Shown here: positions 57,574-64,000 of the stretch, in pieces
Numbering within the stretch: position 1 is the first letter of the stretch
How the letters are laid out: every line of letters starts with the position of its first letter
Assembly: GCF_963678635.1 (NCBI RefSeq)
Contig: NC_087066.1
Location: 63,308,282-63,372,281 of the forward strand
Origin: Symsagittifera roscoffensis
Lineage: Eukaryota; Xenacoelomorpha; Acoela; Convolutidae
Direction: 5' to 3'
Length of the DNA stretch: 64,000 nucleotides
Notes under the pieces: model-generated
Databases searched by the model: none
The model's input: only the letters and a program-made list of their open reading frames with translations
Told to the model about the DNA's origin: nothing
Program-made: the position numbers and the translations under genes

Positions 57574-58180
57574 TTATTCAACGGCAATCTACTAAAGTGG
57601 CTGGAATGTTTCGGTCAATTTAAGTCTGCCGTTGATACCGTTGTTTTCCAAAAAAAAACAGTCGTTTCAGGGAAAGCAAAAACTGCAATTGCAGAGTTTA
57701 GTTAAGTGAAATTATGTACAAATTTACAGGGATACTTTTGCGCGCATCCTGATACTGTAAATGTTTTTTCAACCTTTATGGTGCAAAATTCAGAAAGAAC
57801 CATTATTTTCTCTTCTGCAATATCTGGCCTGGTAGCAGTTTTCAAATGGTTGTCGTTCAACAATGATCCAACGAGTAAAAAACTGTTAACTCAATCATCA
57901 GTAAATTTCTACCTAATCTCAAAAAACTTGGTCAGTGCATACCGTTAAAGATTAATTGCCAGTGTCCAACAGTCTTGTGTTTTAATAACTGGTTGAAAGA
58001 AAAGGCTGAGGGGCGTAGAAAAATGCGTGTACTTAACTCTGATGCAATAAATACTTATGTTTTTGCAGCCAGTAACAGTTGTCTAGTAAAGTACAAGAGA
58101 AATCTGTGTGTTTCTGCCGTGTGTTTTGTGCAAAGGTGGTAATGCTCTAGTAATGCGCTGTTTTAAAGAAAAGTATGCTA
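57574..58180 (+). pseudogene. gag: BEL/Pao gag remnant (copy 2)
   Basis: FNGNLLKWLECFGQFKSAVD at about 57,577-57,636 is a clear match to the BEL/Pao Gag core (F.G....W..FW..F.S.V). GKAKTAIAEF follows near 57,680. The NNWLKEKAEG.RKMR segment recurs near 57,975-58,030. Frames change between these blocks and a stop ends the open frame at 57,948. This copy is the best evidence for the family assignment. Confidence 0.7.
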
Positions 58181-58669
58181 GTAATTGAGCAAAACACGTA
58201 GCTGAACAGAGCCTTTGCTTCGATTGGCATCAGATGTAACCAGTCTTCTGGATTTGGTTCTTTGTGATGGTGCATCGACAAAACCATGGTGTCTTTGCCT
58301 CCCGTTAACCCTTTCGGTTTAGTAAGGGAGCCTGTTGTTTTACAATTAACGCCAGTCAATATACCTAGGAGGACGTTGAACTGATTATAGGACAAGACTA
58401 ACAAGTCGTTAGGCTCACTCATTTCATCTTAGGAGAGGCAAGAACTCAACCTTTTCCTTTCAACTACCGATAGGTTGGGTCGTAGGTGGTCCTCTTCCGC
58501 CATTGCAACAGCCGGAGCTTGCAACAAACTTGATTCCCATTCTTCCGCAGAAAAACATGCTTTATCCATTCTTATGAAACCGTTTACGATTGCGAAAGAT
58601 ACCAGTTGCGCTTCATCTGGTCGGGATAGCTCGTTTTTCACGCTGTTAGGTTTTTCCGAGCGCAATTCA

Positions 58670-58985
58670 TGAGTTCGAACAAGTCTCAATTATCCTTCAT
58701 TTTTGGTGAAAATTGAGTAAGGCAATAAAAGCACTCATTTAACTCAGCTTGAGCTTCAAGCTGCTTCGCGCGCCCTACGACTGAGGGACAATATACTGAA
58801 AGCATTTTCAGTTAAGATTATTTTTGTCTTCGCAAGGATAGATAGTAATACAATTTTGCAGTAGCGAAATTCCAATGACAATTTACCTTTAGCCTTCAGT
58901 AGCCGTGTCGGGGAAATCCTCGAATCAACCGACATTGATGAGCAGCACCATATTCTGAGCGGCGACAATCCAGCTATCATCAGCA
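58670..58985 (+). pseudogene. pol: BEL/Pao RNase H remnant (copy 2)
   Basis: Same blocks as copy 1 (LELQAA, RLRDNILKAF, SRVGEIL, GDNPA) with few substitutions and the same truncation upstream. The minus-strand frames at 58,429-58,689 and 58,756-59,016 overlap it and are shadows. Confidence 0.7.
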
Positions 58986-59409
58986 GTACACCTAAGCTTT
59001 CTTCGGAAGCCCTCAAGGATAGCAGCTGGTTTTTGATCGGAGCAGTATGATGAATACTGGTTGGCCTCTAATATCCGATCAGCCGGTGACCCATACAATT
59101 CATTTAAAGGGTCTTTGTTGTGATTTCGATAATTGCTCGGAGACATCATATTTCTTCGTCACCGATGTCACATCCATCAGACATTCCATTATGTTCCACT
59201 GAGAACAGTTGAGTTCGTTTACGAGTTAAGAAAAAGGGTTCGGCGCGGTCATGTTATTGTCTTCAAATAAGAGTTTTCGAGCTACTGGTTTGAATATCAG
59301 CAAGTTCGTTGACTTAAAATTGCAGAAAACAGATCTTAAATAATTTTTAATCTTGCTGAGTTGAGATGATTTTTTTCGCGATGAGGTGAAACTATTACCT
59401 CAGATAAGC

Positions 59410-60470
59410 CTTATAAAATCAGAACTAAGATTGCCACATATTCTCCATTTTTCTTCCCGCTGATATACTTCCCTCGCCGACCGTACTGTTCGCTTCATGA
59501 TTACCAACTTTGATACTAAGTGCCCTAGTTCACTCTTCGACCCGAATCCTCCGCCATATGTTTTTTCGTCCAGGCTTAGATAGACTACATGCTCTTCGTT
59601 TTAAACATGAAATATGCAGTAGTTAAACATGAAAAAAGCAATCTTTGTCTAACGTGCTCTAAGTGCAAAGCTAGAATTATTCATCCAATTGTTTTCTATT
59701 TACCTGTGTGGCGTCTCAGATATAAGCAAGCACCCTTAAATCATACAGGCGTGGATTACTTCGGACCAACTTATGTTCGGGTTTGCAGAGAAAGGATGGG
59801 GATTTCTTCTTTCCCGCCTCAGCACTTGACACTAGTTCCTGTAGGAAGGGCATTGAAACTATTCATTGTGCAAGAACTGAATAGCAAAGCCTTGACCATT
59901 TTTGCACAAAGTTGCTGGTCTTAACCTGCCAAGCGCACCTAAGCATGGCGGCTCCTTTGAAGCGTAAAACGCGGGCTCTATGAAATATTAGGCAGTACAC
60001 GAGCTGCTGAATAGGTGCTAGAAACAGCATTCTACTTAAATGAGCAGGCTTTGAAATCGAGGCCAATCACTTCCGTAAGTGCCTCATCACGAGATATAGA
60101 AGCCTGGAAATCAAATCACGATTTGCTCGTGCCACGAGCTTTTTTCGCTTTTACCTCGACCACAAGAAATTTTCTTTGCGAGCGCAGTGGTAAAATTTTG
60201 TGGTTTGATCTCGATGGCTCTTGATTATGTTGACTCACTGAATAAGTGTGTCACCCAATCTGACTCCATTTTTAACACAGGCGATCCAGTATGGGTAATT
60301 TAGCCCAATAGTTCTCGGGTATACTATCTTCTCGTTGCCCGAATGGTCAAGCTTAACCATGGAGAGTACCCTTGTTAAGATCTCAACGAATAAGCTCTTT
60401 GGCAACCGCTATGCTCGCTATGGTGTTTCCGTGTTTAGGGGTGGAGGATGTTCAGGCTCAATTAGCTTGC
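59410..60470 (+). pseudogene. pol: BEL/Pao integrase remnant (copy 2)
   Basis: The open frame 59,589-59,924 holds KHEKSNLCLTCSKCKARI (CxxC zinc region of the integrase N-terminus) and LNHTGVDYFGPTYVRV with the usual Val and the first catalytic Asp at about 59,754. TAFYLNEQALKSRPITS lies near 60,030-60,075 and the C-terminal GDPVWVI segment near 60,280. Later blocks are in other frames with stops. Confidence 0.76.
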
Positions 60471-60515
60471 AAGAATTGAAGACAAAGTGAAATACGATTG
60501 GCTCAAACTTTATAC

Positions 60516-60598
60516 AAGATTAATGCCTGAGTGGTATAGAGCAAAACATAAAAAATAAGGAGGGCGGTTTGGCGGGGGTTCGAGCACCCAATTCTCCG
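60516..60598 (+). pseudogene. tRNA-like remnant (Ser/Leu-like), copy 2
   Basis: TGCCTGAGTGGTATAGAGC (60,523-60,541) is closer to a D-arm and box A than in copy 1 (AGTGGT intact). The T-arm GGGGGTTCGAGCACCC is slightly damaged. ATTCTCCG is the acceptor half with a changed discriminator. The two copies have decayed at different positions, so their ancestor was more tRNA-like than either. Confidence 0.5.
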
Positions 60599-61289
60599 AC
60601 CTTAATACTTCTAAACCCAAGGCGCTAGCAGTTTTTTAATGGTTCTTGTGGCTAACTTGAGCCGAATCGTATTGTTGTTGGTGCAGATTTTCATGATTTC
60701 ATAAATTTGTTCTAGAAAGATTTTTTTGTTTTTTATTTTGGTTTTAAACTCAACCTAGGGACAAGTTCTTGCACATTAGCAAGTAGTATATTCATAACCT
60801 GTCATAATTTTCCTAAATTTCATTTGCCTTCATTTTGATGAGATATTTGCATTTAGTGTCTTCTTTTATTTTGACAAGCTAAAAATGAAATGAAAAAAAA
60901 TTACTGGTTGGTTCTTTTTTTGTGCTTTGGAATGCGGCGATTACTAGTTTTTCTAAAAAGTTGGAGTTAAATTCAACATCAATTCTTTGATGAAGATACG
61001 CTAGAATTCAGTTAATTGAGCTGATGATCTGATTTAAAAGTCGCCGTTTTAGTACTAAGTGACCTACTCACCTTCAAAGTTTGTTAGACATGATTCAGAA
61101 TGGTGTATTTTCCAGAGCAGTTTTCCGTAATCGTTTATGGAAACTAAATTATTTTTTCCATATGAATCTAAAGCAATAATTTTTTAGGACTAAGAAGTTT
61201 TTAGTTTGTTAAAATTTGAGAAGTTTTAATTTTGTTTTGTTATTTATATTCAACAAGAATTTTTAGACGCATAAAATTGTGATTTTTTC
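60599..61289. other. Spacer between BEL integrase and LINE Lp, copy 2
   Basis: Counterpart of 45,282-45,924. It has an extra segment at about 61,195-61,290 (including TTTTGTTTTGTTATTTATATTC) that copy 1 lacks but that has a diverged match at 39,018-39,085 outside the array. Confidence 0.5.
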
Positions 61290-63432
61290 AAGCAAACAGT
61301 TCTGACAAAAAATGAAAAAGACAATATTGGCTCCCTGGCCTAATTTGACAATCGTAAAACTTGACAATCGACTGAGAAGTTTATTCAGTTCCGACCATTT
61401 GCCACTCCATGCCAAAGTCTCATTTGACTACCGACCTGTACATAAAAAGACACCAGCCATAAAACAAAAACTAGATATTTTCATTTTCGCGTACAAGAAA
61501 GCAAAATAGGAAAAAATGAATGAAATCATTTGTCACCAGCCCTTCCAACCATATTGCTTGAGCAACGTTGATCTGCTGCTCAATCATTGTTACGAGTGGT
61601 TACCCAAAATACTAAAGCACCTACTACCAATCTCTACAAAACACCGGTCTGAACTAGCTCTTTGGGTGGGAAGCGATTCCTCCAACGTCATCAAGAAATT
61701 AAATACACTTCAACTAAAAAATCAGCGAAAACCTACCTCATCGAACGAAGACAAAATTGAAAATCTGCAAACTGAGCTAACACTTTTCCTTCAAAATGAC
61801 CAGCATAACCACGAAAAATGCTTTTTGAGAATAAGTCATTCCGCAAAATTCAACGATATTTAAAATCGATCACCAAGTTTAGCACGATCTCTTCAGAGAT
61901 CTTCCTAGATCAAAAAAAAGCCAATACAGACGCTCAAAAATTTAATTGTTTAACATATGTTTCCAATCAGTTTTCACACAAAACGCCAACGTTGGGAAAA
62001 CAAAACGACAAGGTAACGTTCTTCTGAAGGGTATCAATTTCACTTTTGATGAAATAGAAGATTCCCTAAGCGAGCTGGACGTAAATAAGGCCATTGAACC
62101 AGAGAATTTTGGTAATGCTCTTCTGAAAAACTTTCAAAGTCACTAACAAAATCACTTCACTTACTGTTCAACTTGATCGCAAATAAAGCGATATTTGCAA
62201 CAAAATGGAAGACCAGCAAAAACGCACCAATTTTTTAAGACCGGTATAAACAAGACGTATCATCTTACAGGCCGATCAGCCTGCTCTCACAGTGTCAAAA
62301 CAGCTTGAGAAACTACTATTTGACAAACTGGCCCCAACTGTCTAACCAACACTAACACCAGACTAACAGGATTTTAGACCTAAATGATCGACGGTAACAA
62401 ACCTCACAGAGTACCTACAAGAGATATTTAGCTGCCAATAATTACCAAACTGCAACTACCTGGATCTTCTACTTGGACTTTCAAAAGACATTTGACAAAG
62501 TCTCGCACGGAATACTCCGACTTCTGGAATTGGAGGAACTTGTTTATCTCTAATACACAGCTACCTCTCGAACCGGAAGGAAACAGTGAGGCTGATTGGC
62601 ACAGTTTCTGGAGAGCTAGAAATCTTCAGCGGTGTTCTCCAGGGCTCTATACTCGCTTTTCTTCCTTGTCTTCGTAAATGATCTACCGTTCTGTGTCATG
62701 TTCGCATCAATTGGTTATGCAGACGACCTAAAAATTGTTGCAGACAACCCATTAACTCTCAACATAGATGCCGGGAGACTTTGGAGGTGATGCGAGGAAA
62801 ACTGCATGTCAATAAACCTGACGAAAAACAAAATCATCTGTTTCAGAGGCTCAGCTACGGTTGCACTCACCAACTACAGCTTCGAAACCACTGAAGTAAT
62901 GACAGATTTGAGCATCCTGATAACCGACACGCTCTCTTGGATGCAATAAGCAGAAAAGAGGGCTGAAGCAGCCTTAAACGTTCTCTTCGTACTCAGAAGG
63001 AATGTCTCAAAGGCAATTTTCGCGGCCGGAAAAATATTAACATCTGTTACGTTGTACCAATTATGAGCTACGGTTCAGCTATCTGGAAACCATCAAAAGG
63101 TGATTTAGGAATCATAGAAGGTGTGCAGCGGAAAGCGATCTCAAGGATTTTCAAGACAAGCAATAGCCATATCTCCTATACAGACAAACTCGTAAAACTT
63201 AACAGCCTTCCTGTCTCTATACCAAAAGCTTCATGTTGGACTGCTGTTTGCAGAAAAAACTAGCTGGAAAACTTGACATCGATTGGATAAGCCAAATAAG
63301 CATCATTGACGTTGGAAACCGAAGAGCTCAAATGACACGAAAATTCGTCTGCAAACAATTATGTCTGAAGAAGTACAAGTCGGATTTCTGGTTTCGAGCA
63401 TGTCTTGTTAACTTGTACAACGACTTATTATG
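61290..63432 (+). mobile_element. LINE Lp2, 5'-truncated ORF2 remnant
   Basis: Collinear with Lp1: SDHLPL near 61,396-61,413, a coherent linker frame 61,516-61,863 with RSELALWVGSDSS, motif A as LDFQKTFDKVSH near 62,475-62,510, YADD at 62,716-62,727, and the C-terminus SYGSAIWKPSKGDLGIIEGVQRK (63,063 on), which is intact here and broken by a stop in Lp1. It ends with SDFWFRACLVNL just before the ATT-rich junction. Frameshifts lie between the blocks. Confidence 0.82.
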
Positions 63433-63465
63433 ATTATTATCATGATTATTTTTATGAGTATTAAT
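63427..63465. repeat. ATT-rich junction between LINE 3' ends, copy 2
   Basis: TATTATGATTATTATCATGATTATTTTTATGAG; longer and more regular than at 48,006. Same tail-to-tail arrangement. Confidence 0.75.
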
Positions 63466-64000
63466 TAGAACTCCACGGGAGAGTCCAAAACCACTTGCAA
63501 AACTATCGAAGAAGGCCTTTTTTGAACCAATATCTGTAATGTCAACATAACTTGGTGCTAAGTTTGCAAGTCGAGTCGAACCAAACCAGAAGTTCTATTC
63601 ATATAGCTTCAACTTTGGTCGTTGTAACTGAAACAAACTAGAAGCACCAGACCTTGTATTGAAAAGATTTTCCATGGGTGAACAACTGACCGCTTTAGCA
63701 GCAAATTCGAAATTGTAGGGCCCATTCATTAGTTTGGATAAGTATAAAATATTTAGCATTTGAAGGTAAATGGTACTGGTAAAATCTTCAGTTTTATTAG
63801 CGCGTCTGTATAATTTTATTTATGACCAGTTATCCAAAAACCATTTCTTTTTTTTGAAGGGTAACTCCAATAACCGAGTACTTTTGATGCTTCGTTAGAA
63901 GCACCACCTCGCATACGTGATAAACGATTAAATCGTTTTTTTTAAAAGTTCAATTTTGCGCTCATAGAAATTTTAGGAGAGAATCTTTTTATCACAAGGA
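63450..64000 (-). mobile_element. LINE Lm2, 3' end (cut by window edge)
   Basis: Diverged counterpart of 48,025-48,570 on the minus strand (ATTTGAAGGTAAATGGTACTGGT and CTTCGTTAGAAGCACCACCTCG among shared words). It continues beyond the window, so unit 3 is at least 8 kb long. Confidence 0.78.

Larger units (their letters stand above)
55970..60470 (+). mobile_element. BEL/Pao LTR-retrotransposon remnant 2
   Basis: Collinear with remnant 1 but independently mutated. It keeps the Gag core missing from copy 1 and lacks an ~90-bp stretch present in copy 1 at 43,175-43,265. The two copies therefore complement each other as evidence for the family. RT is absent here too. The first ~0.9 kb belongs to the near-identical tandem block; the rest diverges from copy 1. 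Confidence 0.78.
40485..64000 (+). repeat. Head-to-tail array of a ~12-kb composite transposon mosaic
   Basis: The order BEL/Pao (+), tRNA-like, LINE Lp (+), LINE Lm (-), LINE C (-) occurs once completely (about 40.485-52.55 kb). A unit reduced to its two ends follows (52.55-55.97 kb), then a third unit begins at 55.97 kb and is cut by the window edge in LINE Lm2. Junctions of LINE C with the BEL left end are the same at about 52,550 and 55,968. Units 1 and 3 differ by many substitutions and indels but keep the same order of parts, including the tail-to-tail LINE junction, so the unit was duplicated as a block and not assembled twice. Confidence 0.8.

Noticed and set aside
1-64000. CRISPR arrays, operons or prokaryotic defence genes
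   Set aside because: Repeats are dispersed or tandem without unique spacers; coding density and protein content are those of decayed animal retroelements.

Overview
This is an AT-rich, intron-scale animal-type nuclear sequence in which I recognise no host gene. There is no prokaryotic gene density, ribosome-binding-site pattern or operon. What can be read is transposable-element sequence of metazoan type: BEL/Pao LTR-retrotransposon remnants, jockey/CR1-like LINE remnants, hAT-like and Tc1/mariner-like non-autonomous DNA transposons, and tRNA-derived fragments. The species cannot be fixed from this; an invertebrate with an AT-rich, repeat-laden genome fits best.

Positions 1-40,480 are non-coding DNA peppered with short repeats. 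Family A (about 530 bp, ending in a small hairpin) has around eleven copies on both strands. A hAT-like MITE family (family M, starting CAGGGGCGG and making 8-bp target duplications) has around ten copies, one of which carries an eight-fold 20-bp tandem expansion. Two Tc1/mariner-like elements sit in TA duplications at 8.94-9.40 and 9.91-10.49 kb, the second a near-complete foldback. A different hAT-like MITE lies inside a family A copy at 12.5-13.0 kb and leaves a clean, reconstructable empty site. A TIR element with repeated subterminal motifs lies at 23.6-23.9 kb. A perfect 86-bp inverted repeat frames 32.1-32.8 kb, beside a tandem, nested repeat cluster (family B, 32.7-36.0 kb). Degenerate minisatellites, a 175-bp tandem duplication and tRNA-like pseudogenes complete this half.

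Positions 40,485-64,000 form a head-to-tail array of a composite unit of about 12 kb. Each unit reads: degenerate BEL/Pao element (+; gag, RNase H and integrase recognisable, reverse transcriptase not), tRNA-like remnant, 5'-truncated LINE (+, Lp), a second LINE facing it tail-to-tail (-, Lm; endonuclease, reverse transcriptase, PHD-type ORF1), then a 5'-truncated 3' end of a third LINE (-, LINE C). Unit 1 spans about 40.5-52.55 kb. Unit 2 (52.55-55.97 kb) lacks its middle. Unit 3 begins at 55.97 kb and runs off the window. Units 1 and 3 are clearly diverged, whereas about 2.9 kb (50,571-53,463 against 53,988-56,880, offset 3,417) is almost identical, so a much younger tandem duplication, or an assembly artefact, is layered on an older one.

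All coding remnants carry stops and frameshifts, so nothing here looks like a working autonomous element. The most coherent open protein segments are the LINE Lm ORF1 pieces with a C4HC3 zinc finger, present in two near-identical copies. Assignments are by eye from motifs and repeat comparison; edges of old repeats are approximate, often by tens of bases.
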